From contig NZ_JACVUP010000002.1 in NCBI RefSeq assembly GCF_016625195.1, positions 344,711 to 408,710 on the forward strand: a DNA stretch of 64,000 bases, given 5' to 3'. This document shows positions 56,662-64,000 of this stretch, one piece after another. Both the position numbers and the translations under genes were made by a program. The stretch's first letter is position 1. The number at the start of each line of letters is the position of its first letter. This DNA is from Erwinia sp. S63 (GTDB lineage: Bacteria; Pseudomonadota; Gammaproteobacteria; Enterobacterales; Enterobacteriaceae). The notes under the pieces were generated by a model. It had not been told where the DNA came from and searched no databases. It saw only the letters and a list, made by a program, of their open reading frames with translations.

Positions 56662-59442
56662 ATGAATAAGCTCACCCCAATTCTTAACCCGCTAACGCTG
56701 CCGAAAGGTGCGGTGCTGAAAAACCGTCTGGTGATGGCCCCGATGACCACCTGCACCGGCTACTTTGATGGCGGTGTCACCAGCGATTTGGTCGAGTATT
56801 ACCGCGTACGTGCGGGCAGTATCGGTACGGTGATTGTTGAATGCTGCTTTATTGATAACCGTGGCCCGGCTTTCCCTGGCGCGTTGGGTATCGACAGCGA
56901 CAACAAAATTGCCGGGCTGGCGAAAATCGCTCATGCGATCAAATCTGAAGGCTCAAAAGCCATTCTGCAGATTTACCACGGCGGCCGCATGGTGGAACCG
57001 GCGCTGATTGGCGGTAAAACCCCTGTTGCACCGAGCGCCATTGCCGCACCGCGTGAAGGTGCCACCAAGCCGCAAGCGCTGACCGCCGAAGAAGTCGATG
57101 TGATGATCACCAAGTTTGGTGATGCGGTGAACCGCGCCATCAAAGCCGGTTTTGATGGCGTTGAGATCCACGGCGCGAACACCTATCTGATTCAGCAGTT
57201 CTACTCACCTAACTCCAACCAGCGTGACGACAAATGGGGCGGCAGCCGTGATAACCGCGCACGCTTCCCAATGGAAGTGCTGGAGATCACCCATAAAATG
57301 GCCGATCGCTTTGCGGCGGCAGACTTCATCATCGGTTATCGCTTCTCACCGGAAGAGCTGGAAGTTCCCGGCATCCGTTGGGATGACACCATGTATCTGC
57401 TGGAAAAACTGGCGGCGCGCGGTCTGGACTACGTGCACTTTTCCGTCGGACAGCTGCTGCGTCCATCGATTGTCGATACCAAAGATCCCACGCCACTGAT
57501 CACCAAATACCTGGCCGAACGCTCTGCCACGCTGGCGAAAGTGCCGGTGATTGGCGTCGGCGGCGTGGTGAATAAAGAAGATGCCGAGAACGCGCTGGAG
57601 CACGGCTTTGATCTGGTGGCGGTCGGTAAAGCCTGCATCGCCTATCCGGATTGGGCCGATCGCATCATCAAAAACGAGCACATGGAACTCTACATCGACA
57701 GCACCAAACGTGAGGCGCTGACGATTCCAGAACCGCTGTGGCGCTTCTCGCTGGTGGATGCGATGATCCGCGACGTTAGCGATGGCCATCGTAAATACAA
57801 AGCCGGGGTTTACCAGGCGAAAGTGGAAGCCGAAGCGCTGAAGCTGAAAATCAACGTCACCCTCGACACCGACCGTATCACCGATATCTCACTGGTGCCG
57901 GATCCCAGCCTGGATGTCGATTTCACCAGCACCTTTGAAAGCCTGCGTGAACGCATTCTGGTGGCGAACAGCCCACACGTCGATGCCATCACCGGTGCGA
58001 CCACACAGAGTGAGGCGCTGAAAAAAGCGGTATCCCGCGCACTGACCACGTCAAGCAAAGAGTATGTGATTGAAGAGGGCGGTAACCCGAACGCACCGGT
58101 CAATTATGACGTGGTAGTGGTGGGCACGGGCGGTGCCGGTCTGGCGGCGGCGATTCAGGCGCACGATGACGGCGCACGCGTGGTGATCATCGAGAAGATG
58201 CCGACCATTGGCGGTAACACCATCAAAGCCTCGGTGGGCATGAACGCCGCCGAAACCCGCTATCAGAAACTGAAAGGCATCGAAGACAGCAAAGAGCTGT
58301 TCTACGAGGAGACGCTGAAGGGCGGCAAGTTCAAAAACAACCCGGTGCTGCTGCGCGAGTTTGTTGAGCAGGCGCCAGAAGCGATTGAGTGGCTGGCGGC
58401 GAAAAATATCGAGCTGTGCGACATCACCATCACTGGCGGCATGAGCATCGACCGTACGCACCGCCCGGAAGACCGTTCAGCGGTAGGTGGTTTCCTGATC
58501 AGCGGCCTGGTGAAAAACGTCAACCAGCGTGAAATCGAAGTGCTGCTGGAGACCTCAGTTTCAGAGATCCTGGTGGAAAACGGTGCCGTTACCGGCGTCA
58601 AAGTGGTAGATGAATACAACGACAGCCGCATTCTTAATGCGAAAAGCGTGATTGTCGCCACCGGTGGTTTCAGTGCTAACCGCGAGATGGTGGTCAAATA
58701 CCGTCCGGAGCTGGATGGCTTCGTGACCACCAACCACAAAGGTGCCACCGGTAGCGGTATCGCCATGCTGCAAAAAATCGGTGCGGATACCGTTGATATG
58801 GGCGAGATCCAGATTCACCCAACGGTTGAGCAGACTACCTCTTATCTGATCTCCGAAGCGATGCGTGGCGGCGGGGCGATTCTGGTCAGCCAGGCGGGCC
58901 ATCGTTTCTACAATGAGATGGAAACCCGTGACAAAGTCTCTGCTGAGATCATCGCACTGCCAGAGAAAAGCGCATGGATCGTGTTTGATGAGCAGGTGCG
59001 TGCCAATAACAAAGCGGCCGACGAGTATATCGCCAAAGGCTTTGTGATTAGCGCACCAACCCCGCACGAGCTGGCGGTGAAACTCAACATGGATCAGGAA
59101 GCGCTGCAAACCACACTCGGCCGTTACAACGAGTTCGTGGCGAAGCAAGATGATGAAGACTTCGGTCGTAAGACGGCGCTGCGTCACCCGCTGAATAAAG
59201 GCCCGTACTTCGCCATCCGTATCGCCCCGGGGGTGCACCACACCATGGGCGGCGTCACCATCAACACCGATACTGCGGTGCTGGATGCGCAGAAACAGGT
59301 GATTCCGGGTGCCTGGGCTGCTGGTGAAGTGGTCGGCGGTATCCACGGTGCGAACCGTATCGGTGGTAACGCGGTAGCGGATATCATCATCTTCGGTATC
59401 AAGGCCGGTCACAATGCGGCTAAACTGGCGTTAGGAAACTAA
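56662..59442 (+). CDS. three-domain cytoplasmic NADH:fumarate reductase-type flavoprotein
   Basis: The 926 residues fuse three domains. First comes an Old Yellow Enzyme-like NADH:flavin oxidoreductase (about 1-365, with GAVLKNRLVMAPM, QIYHGGRM, GVEIHGANTYLIQQF). Second is an FMN_bind domain with the covalent-FMN motif DAITGAT (441-447). Third is a fumarate-reductase/urocanate-reductase FAD domain (from about 480, GTGGAGLAAA, ending GIHGANRIGGNA). Known relatives in Klebsiella and in trypanosomes reduce fumarate with NADH. There is no signal peptide, so it acts in the cytoplasm. ATG 56662 follows GGAG by 9 bp. The next gene encodes the FMN transferase it needs. Confidence 0.92.
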   Translation: MNKLTPILNPLTLPKGAVLKNRLVMAPMTTCTGYFDGGVTSDLVEYYRVRAGSIGTVIVECCFIDNRGPAFPGALGIDSDNKIAGLAKIAHAIKSEGSKAILQIYHGGRMVEPALIGGKTPVAPSAIAAPREGATKPQALTAEEVDVMITKFGDAVNRAIKAGFDGVEIHGANTYLIQQFYSPNSNQRDDKWGGSRDNRARFPMEVLEITHKMADRFAAADFIIGYRFSPEELEVPGIRWDDTMYLLEKLAARGLDYVHFSVGQLLRPSIVDTKDPTPLITKYLAERSATLAKVPVIGVGGVVNKEDAENALEHGFDLVAVGKACIAYPDWADRIIKNEHMELYIDSTKREALTIPEPLWRFSLVDAMIRDVSDGHRKYKAGVYQAKVEAEALKLKINVTLDTDRITDISLVPDPSLDVDFTSTFESLRERILVANSPHVDAITGATTQSEALKKAVSRALTTSSKEYVIEEGGNPNAPVNYDVVVVGTGGAGLAAAIQAHDDGARVVIIEKMPTIGGNTIKASVGMNAAETRYQKLKGIEDSKELFYEETLKGGKFKNNPVLLREFVEQAPEAIEWLAAKNIELCDITITGGMSIDRTHRPEDRSAVGGFLISGLVKNVNQREIEVLLETSVSEILVENGAVTGVKVVDEYNDSRILNAKSVIVATGGFSANREMVVKYRPELDGFVTTNHKGATGSGIAMLQKIGADTVDMGEIQIHPTVEQTTSYLISEAMRGGGAILVSQAGHRFYNEMETRDKVSAEIIALPEKSAWIVFDEQVRANNKAADEYIAKGFVISAPTPHELAVKLNMDQEALQTTLGRYNEFVAKQDDEDFGRKTALRHPLNKGPYFAIRIAPGVHHTMGGVTINTDTAVLDAQKQVIPGAWAAGEVVGGIHGANRIGGNAVADIIIFGIKAGHNAAKLALGN

Positions 59443-59575
59443 TTAACGTTAATTACCCAAAATATTGCGTACCAGAGTAAAGCGTTAAGGGTGAATCCCA
59501 ATGACTGGCAGCGGTCGGTCATTGGGTTATCGACACAACCCACTGGCGCGCAGTATGGCGGGTAAACGAGGCTCT

Positions 59576-60535
59576 ATGACCGAAGGCGTCTACTCTTACT
59601 CCGCTGTTCTGATGGGTTCGCCCATTCTGCTCAAACTGTTCGACGATAACCCCACCTTAGCCCGTCAGGTCTTTCAACTTATCAAGCAGCAGGAAAACCT
59701 GTTCACGGTCAATCGCGCGGAATCCGAAGTGATGTCGATCAACCAGGCAGCGGGTCGCCATGCAGTGCGCGTCAGTGAGGCGGTGTTCCGACTGATCAGC
59801 GTGGCACACGCCGTCAGTATGTCACCCGGCAGCGCTTTTAACTTCACCATCGGTCCGGTGGTCAAACGCTGGAAGATCGGTTTTCAGGGCCGTGCCGTGC
59901 CACCCGCTAGTGAGATTGCCGCACTGTTGCCGCTGACCGATCCGCATCAGGTGATCCTCAACGAGGAAGACCGTTCGGTGTTCCTGCAACAGCCGGGCAT
60001 GGAGATCGATCTCGGTGCCATTGCCAAAGGCTATATCGCGGATGTGGTGCAGGCGTTTTTACGCCAGCAGGGCGTGCCGCAGGCGCTGATCAATCTCGGG
60101 GGCAATGTGCAAACCCTCGGCGCGCCACCGCACGATCCACAAGGCTGGAGCATTGGCCTGAAAAAGCCGTTTGGGCGTGAGGATCAACTGCTGGGCGTGC
60201 TGCAGGTGCAGGGCAAATCGGTGGTGACATCGGGGATTTATGAGCGCTATTTCGAACTGGACGGCAAATGCTGGCACCATATCTTTGATCCACATACCGG
60301 CTATCCGCTGGATAACGAGTTACTGAGCGTGACGGTAATTTCCGATCGCTCATTGGATGGCGACATCTACACCACGCTGCTGTACGGCATGGGTGTGGAG
60401 CAGGGGCTGGACTATCTGGCCGACCAGCCCGATCTGGATGCGGTGTTCGTCACCCGCGATCGGCAAATCATCTGCTCTTCACCGCGCCACTTCCAGTTCC
60501 AACAGCGCGATTTCGCCTGGCAACTGCGTTACTGA
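59576..60535 (+). CDS. apbE: cytoplasmic FAD:protein FMN transferase ApbE
   Basis: ApbE transfers FMN from FAD to a Thr or Ser in the flavinylation motif of target proteins. The 319 residues contain NFTIGPVVKRWKIGF, EIDLGAIAKGYIAD, INLGGNVQTLG, SVVTSGIYERYFE and HHIFDPHTGYPLDNEL, the metal- and FAD-binding signatures. No lipobox or signal is present, unlike the periplasmic ApbE, so it serves the reductase encoded just upstream. ATG 59576 matches relatives that begin shortly before YSYSAVLMGSP; ATG 59501, with AAGGG upstream, is an alternative. It overlaps convergent dcuR by 7 bp. Confidence 0.92.
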   Translation: MTEGVYSYSAVLMGSPILLKLFDDNPTLARQVFQLIKQQENLFTVNRAESEVMSINQAAGRHAVRVSEAVFRLISVAHAVSMSPGSAFNFTIGPVVKRWKIGFQGRAVPPASEIAALLPLTDPHQVILNEEDRSVFLQQPGMEIDLGAIAKGYIADVVQAFLRQQGVPQALINLGGNVQTLGAPPHDPQGWSIGLKKPFGREDQLLGVLQVQGKSVVTSGIYERYFELDGKCWHHIFDPHTGYPLDNELLSVTVISDRSLDGDIYTTLLYGMGVEQGLDYLADQPDLDAVFVTRDRQIICSSPRHFQFQQRDFAWQLRY

Positions 60536-61248
60536 CAGTATTGCTGCAACAGCGAATGGTATTCCGGCTGTAAACGATAGCGGTACACCGGACGGCCAGT
60601 TGCGCCGTAGTGAATGCTGGTGAACAGGATATTAATCTGCGCCAGCCAGATCAGATATTTACGACACGACACGCGCGAAATATTCACTTCCGCCGCCAGC
60701 TCATCGGTCGAGAACTCATGACCAGGATGGGCATCAATCCACTGACACAAGGTACGCAGCGTTTGCGGGGTTAAGCCCTTCGGCAGGCGCTTGTTGTCAT
60801 GCTGCGTGGCCGGGTTACCGTGGATCAACAGATCGACATCAGACTGCTGATAGTAGTGCTGATTATCCATCAACGACTTCTTCTGCCGCCAGCTGGTGAG
60901 CGCTTCTTCAAAACGCGGGAACTGGAACGGCTTGATCAGATAATCCACCACGCCGTAGTGCAGTGAAGTTTTGATGTTTTCGGCATCGGCAGCGGATGAA
61001 ATGATGATCACTTCCACCGAACTCTGGGCTTTGCGCAGTTCCGGCAACAGATCGAGGCCATTCTCTTGCTGCATGTAGATATCCAGCAGCACCAAATCGA
61101 TCGGGGTGTCGCTGTTGAACAAAATCTCTTTGGCCTGCTTCAGGGTCGAAGCGGTTCCACAGCAGTGGAAGCCCTGAACCTGACCGATAAAAGAGCGGTT
61201 CAGCTCGGCGACCATGGCGTCATCATCGACCACTAACACATTGATCAT
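60529..61248 (-). CDS. dcuR: response regulator DcuR
   Basis: DcuR activates C4-dicarboxylate genes when phosphorylated by DcuS. The 239 residues equal E. coli DcuR: receiver with Asp8-10, phospho-acceptor Asp56 in LLDIYMQ and Lys in YLIKPFQ, then a C-terminal helix-turn-helix (FSTDELAAEVNISRVSCRKYLIWL). It overlaps dcuS by 4 bp (ATGA). In E. coli dcuSR lies beside dcuB; here it ends a fumarase/transporter/fumarate-reductase cluster, which is its probable target set. Confidence 0.96.
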   Translation of the reverse strand: MINVLVVDDDAMVAELNRSFIGQVQGFHCCGTASTLKQAKEILFNSDTPIDLVLLDIYMQQENGLDLLPELRKAQSSVEVIIISSAADAENIKTSLHYGVVDYLIKPFQFPRFEEALTSWRQKKSLMDNQHYYQQSDVDLLIHGNPATQHDNKRLPKGLTPQTLRTLCQWIDAHPGHEFSTDELAAEVNISRVSCRKYLIWLAQINILFTSIHYGATGRPVYRYRLQPEYHSLLQQYCQ

Positions 61249-62876
61249 GCGGATTGGTTTCCTCCATCCCAGGGAAGTTGTACTAAAAATTGGGTAAATA
61301 CGCCGGGTTCTGACTCAACGGTCACGCCGCCACCGAGGTTTTCCGTTTGCTGTTTCAGCAGGAACAGGCCCACGCCACGGTTCTCTCCTTTGGTGGAGAA
61401 CCCTTTATCAAAAATTGTCGCCAGATTGGCCGGCTCAATGCCGGGACCATCATCACTCACTTCACATGCCAGCCAGCCGTTTTGATAGTGCAGCATCACG
61501 TGGATCTCGCCTTCGGTCTGCTCGCTGAGCGCATCAATGGCGTTCTCCACCAGATTACCGACTACGGTGATCAGGGCCGCCATCTGGTCTTCGTTACCGC
61601 TGTCGGGCACAAAGCTGGCATCGCTGATGGTCAGGCGATGACCGCAATCCGAGGCGCGATTGATCTTGCTCAGCAGAAAACCGGCAATCACCGGTGACTT
61701 GATGCGATCCAGCAAATAGCCAATCTCAGTCTGGTAATTATTGGCGGTTTTCAAAATATACGCTTCCACCTGCGCATAGTTTTTCATGTGCAGCAGGCCG
61801 AGGATCACGTGCAGCTTGTTCATGAACTCGTGCGAGCGCTCTCGCAGCGCATCGACGTAGTTTACCATGCCCGTCAGACGCTGCATCAGTCGGCTGATTT
61901 CGGTCTTGTCCCTGAAAGTACAGACCGCGCCAATAATGCGTCCCTGGCTGCGCACTGGCACCGTATTGCACAACAACAAGCGACCATTCACATTCAGCTC
62001 TTCATCACGACGTGCGCGGCCGCTGTGCAGCACATCTCGCAGGTGTTGGTTGATCACCGAGGCATCATCAATGCCCTCGTTATCAATCATACCGCTGGAC
62101 GACGGCTCATTAAGCAGGGTGCGCGCCGCCTGATTCACCAGCGTCACCTGTGCCTGATCGTCCATCGCCACCACGCCCTCTTTGACCGAGTTGAGAATCG
62201 CCTGGCGCTGCTCAAACAGGGTGGAAATCTCGTAGGGTTCGAGGCCGAACAAGATGCGCTTCAGCACGCGCACCAGCACCAAAGTGCCAATCGCCCCCGC
62301 TAGCGAACCAATCAGGATGGTCCAGATAATGCTCCAGCGGCTTTCGTTGATCTGATCGGTCACGGCATCGAGGGAAATACCAATCGCCACCACCCCGATC
62401 TGGCGATCCTCCGCGTTATATACCGGCGTGAAGACGCGCAGCGCTTTTGCCAGCGAACCTTTGTTCACCGAGACGTTTTCATGGCCGCGCAGGGCAGGCC
62501 CAATGTCCTCGCCGATAAAGTGCTTACCGACCAGTTCCGGATTGCGATGAGAATAGCGGATACCGTCCATATTGGTGACGGTAATAAACAGCAGATTGTT
62601 GCTCTCTTCCACGGCTTTCGCGATGGGTTGAATATTGGCGTTGGCCACCGGTTGCGTCAGCGCCTGCTGAATCTCCGGCGATCGTGCCAGCGTGCGGGCC
62701 ACCGCCATGGCTTTATCTTCCAGCTGGGCGCGGGTTGAGGCACCAATCTGGAAGAAATAGAACATGTGCACACTCAGCAGCACCAGCACGATCACCGCGC
62801 TGAGCATCAGCGTCACCAGCGTGTTGAGTTTCATGGGCCGCTTGCGCGCGGGGATTGCGGGTTGAGGCGTGGTCAT
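61245..62876 (-). CDS. dcuS: C4-dicarboxylate sensor kinase DcuS
   Basis: DcuS senses fumarate, succinate and malate in the periplasm. From ATG 62876 it has 543 residues, exactly the E. coli length. TM1 is at about 20-42 and a periplasmic PAS domain holds the fumarate-binding residues Arg107, His110 (GIRYSH) and Arg147 (ALRVF) at the same numbers as in E. coli. TM2 lies at about 181-200, followed by a cytoplasmic PAS, the phospho-acceptor His in LRERSHEFMNKLH and the ATPase motifs NLVENAIDAL and DDGPGIEP. AGGGAG lies 5 bp before the ATG; a second ATG one codon earlier is possible. Confidence 0.96.
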   Translation of the reverse strand: MTTPQPAIPARKRPMKLNTLVTLMLSAVIVLVLLSVHMFYFFQIGASTRAQLEDKAMAVARTLARSPEIQQALTQPVANANIQPIAKAVEESNNLLFITVTNMDGIRYSHRNPELVGKHFIGEDIGPALRGHENVSVNKGSLAKALRVFTPVYNAEDRQIGVVAIGISLDAVTDQINESRWSIIWTILIGSLAGAIGTLVLVRVLKRILFGLEPYEISTLFEQRQAILNSVKEGVVAMDDQAQVTLVNQAARTLLNEPSSSGMIDNEGIDDASVINQHLRDVLHSGRARRDEELNVNGRLLLCNTVPVRSQGRIIGAVCTFRDKTEISRLMQRLTGMVNYVDALRERSHEFMNKLHVILGLLHMKNYAQVEAYILKTANNYQTEIGYLLDRIKSPVIAGFLLSKINRASDCGHRLTISDASFVPDSGNEDQMAALITVVGNLVENAIDALSEQTEGEIHVMLHYQNGWLACEVSDDGPGIEPANLATIFDKGFSTKGENRGVGLFLLKQQTENLGGGVTVESEPGVFTQFLVQLPWDGGNQSA

Positions 62877-62924
62877 CATCGCTCCCTGAAGAGAAGAGGG
62901 CGCTATTATGACGGCTAAATGCAA

Positions 62925-62950
62925 AAAGGTCGTCATAAATGACGACCTTT
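62925..62950 (-). terminator. terminator of msrA
   Basis: A perfect 12-bp stem AAAGGTCGTCAT/ATGACGACCTTT with a 2-base loop runs, on the minus strand, into a T run. A second GC hairpin (62969-62994) lies between it and the msrA stop. Confidence 0.85.
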
Positions 62951-63004
62951 GATGGTGATAAGCAGACTGGATGCGGCGTGCAGAGACCGCATCCCAGGGC
63001 TGGA

Positions 63005-63541
63005 TTAGCCCTGCTTCACGCGGTTGGCAAAGCTCTTACGCAGTTTCTGCAGTTTTGGTGGGATCACCGCCATGCAGTAACCGTTACGCTGACCGGCACC
63101 ATCCCAGTAATCCTGATGATAATCTTCTGCCGGATACCACTCCTTCAGCGGCTCGATGGTGGTCACCACCGGCACGTTGAGATCGGCTTGCGCACGCGCA
63201 ATGGCGGCAATTGCTTCGGCTTCCTGCTCTGGATTCGCCGGGAAGATCGCTGAACGATACTGAGTACCGACGTCGTTGCCCTGACGGTTCAGCTGCGTTG
63301 GATCGTGCGTCGCAAAGCTGATATCCAGCAGATCGCCGTATTTCACCTGCTCGGGATCGAAGCCGACGCGGATCGCTTCGGCGTGACCGGTGGCACCGCT
63401 GCACACCTGCTCATAGGTTGGATTCGGGCGCTCCCCGCCGGTATACCCACTTTCGACTGACTCCACGCCAATCACATCTTTGAACACTGCTTCGGTACAC
63501 CAGAAACAGCCACCGGCGATCACCGCATATTCGGTTGCCAT
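63005..63541 (-). CDS. msrA: peptide methionine sulfoxide reductase MsrA
   Basis: MsrA reduces methionine-S-sulfoxide in proteins. The 178 residues carry the nucleophile motif GGCFWCTE (Cys12, Cys15) at the N-terminus, THDPTQLNRQGNDVGTQYRS and YHQDY. It is the short, ~180-residue form of the family, without the N-terminal extension of the ~212-residue E. coli MsrA; the resolving system is probably Cys12 with Cys15 or a Cys near the C-terminus (NGYCMAV). The downstream terminator is strong. Confidence 0.95.
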   Translation of the reverse strand: MATEYAVIAGGCFWCTEAVFKDVIGVESVESGYTGGERPNPTYEQVCSGATGHAEAIRVGFDPEQVKYGDLLDISFATHDPTQLNRQGNDVGTQYRSAIFPANPEQEAEAIAAIARAQADLNVPVVTTIEPLKEWYPAEDYHQDYWDGAGQRNGYCMAVIPPKLQKLRKSFANRVKQG

Positions 63542-63605
63542 TGTTATTACTCCTGTCAGGTCGAAAGCGTTACTGTGAGGGCGCTCGAAGGCGAATTCAA
63601 GCCGC

Positions 63606-64000
63606 TTAAATTAACATTTCTGGCTTAAAATCATGGTGCTTGTCGAGCACGCTATTGCTCATTACGGTAAAACGTCCTTCGCCAGTGTAGTGCAGCGTCG
63701 GCGGAAATTCCGGTTTATCGGCCACGTGCGCTTTGACGATTTCGAAAATAAAGAAGCCGTAGTTATTCACCATCGAATCGTCATACAGCTGACACTCAAA
63801 GCTGGCGAAGCACTCATCGATCAGCGGCGCATTCACCACTTTTGCCGGTTCTGGCGTGAGGTGAAAGGCATCGAACTTATCGAGGCGATCGCCATGGCAG
63901 TTACCAATCGCCACCACGCTATCCACCAAATCCGCCGAGGGGATGTTCATCACGCACTGTCCGCTTTGCCGAATCAGCTCATGGCTGTAGTTGCCGTTGG
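63606..64000 (-). CDS. flavin-reductase-like (FMN-binding split barrel) protein, C-terminal part
   Basis: The frame is open past the window end, so the gene is cut. The visible ~131 residues include NYSHELIRQSGQCVMNIP, VVAIGNCHGDRLDKFDAF, APLIDECFASFECQLYD and FFIFEIVKAHV. These are typical of the flavoredoxin/flavin reductase family that binds FMN in a split barrel. These proteins use or supply reduced flavin; the partner is unknown. The Met codons near 63950 are internal, because the conserved sequence runs through them. Confidence 0.85.
   Translation of the reverse strand, partial: NGNYSHELIRQSGQCVMNIPSADLVDSVVAIGNCHGDRLDKFDAFHLTPEPAKVVNAPLIDECFASFECQLYDDSMVNNYGFFIFEIVKAHVADKPEFPPTLHYTGEGRFTVMSNSVLDKHHDFKPEMLI

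Overview
The window is an enterobacterial chromosome segment of about 55% GC by eye. Gene content points to the Erwiniaceae, most likely Pantoea or a close Erwinia relative. It holds an E. coli-like backbone plus a ferrioxamine receptor of the FoxA type and several accessory blocks absent from the matching part of E. coli K-12. I see no rRNA or tRNA gene, insertion sequence, prophage or CRISPR array. The genus call is inference from remembered gene order, not from a database search.

Layout. 1-20.5 kb is core: ndh (3' end), ycfJ, mfd, lolCDE, cobB, pepT, roxA, phoQ/phoP, purB, hflD, mnmA, nudJ, rluE and icd. The E. coli genes comR, bhsA, ldtC, ycfT and nagK, which I recall from this stretch, are missing. 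20.5-25.5 kb is an accessory patch of small membrane, lipoprotein and secreted proteins plus a YbdG-like MscS channel. 25.5-28.3 kb has a GNAT acetyltransferase, an unusual metallo-beta-lactamase-fold protein, ldcA and emtA. 28.4-37.0 kb is a sugar-catabolic island placed between emtA and ycgR, which are neighbours in E. coli: a SorC-type regulator, a ribose-type ABC importer with a DUF2291 lipoprotein, a split transketolase and a glycerol-kinase-like FGGY kinase. 37.0-45.2 kb has a repeat-rich junction, ycgR, ymgE, foxA, treA, ghrA, ycdX and ycdY. 45.2-52.7 kb has a CoA transferase, an EamA transporter, a glutamine amidotransferase-like protein, a methyltransferase, an ExaC/AldB-type aldehyde dehydrogenase and an arylsulfotransferase-like secreted protein. 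52.7-62.9 kb is a coherent C4-dicarboxylate module: class I fumarase, a DASS transporter, a cytoplasmic three-domain NADH:fumarate-reductase-type flavoprotein, its flavin transferase ApbE, and the fumarate-sensing pair DcuS/DcuR. msrA and the end of a flavin-reductase-like gene close the window.

How the genes work together. The sugar island looks like a two-transcript regulon: a perfect palindrome lies just before the importer genes, and the same 14-bp core recurs before the transketolase genes, directly after an internal terminator. Its enzymes resemble the apulose-4-phosphate transketolase and apulose kinase route of D-apiose breakdown, but no sugar isomerase is present, so the true substrate is open. 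The C4 module could turn malate into fumarate and then succinate using NADH without a membrane fumarate reductase. A perfect FNR box and a helically phased direct repeat sit in its divergent promoter region.

Regulatory sites readable from sequence include a PhoP autoregulation box, a PurR roadblock operator inside purB at codon 62, a FliA promoter for ycgR, and a Fur box for foxA.
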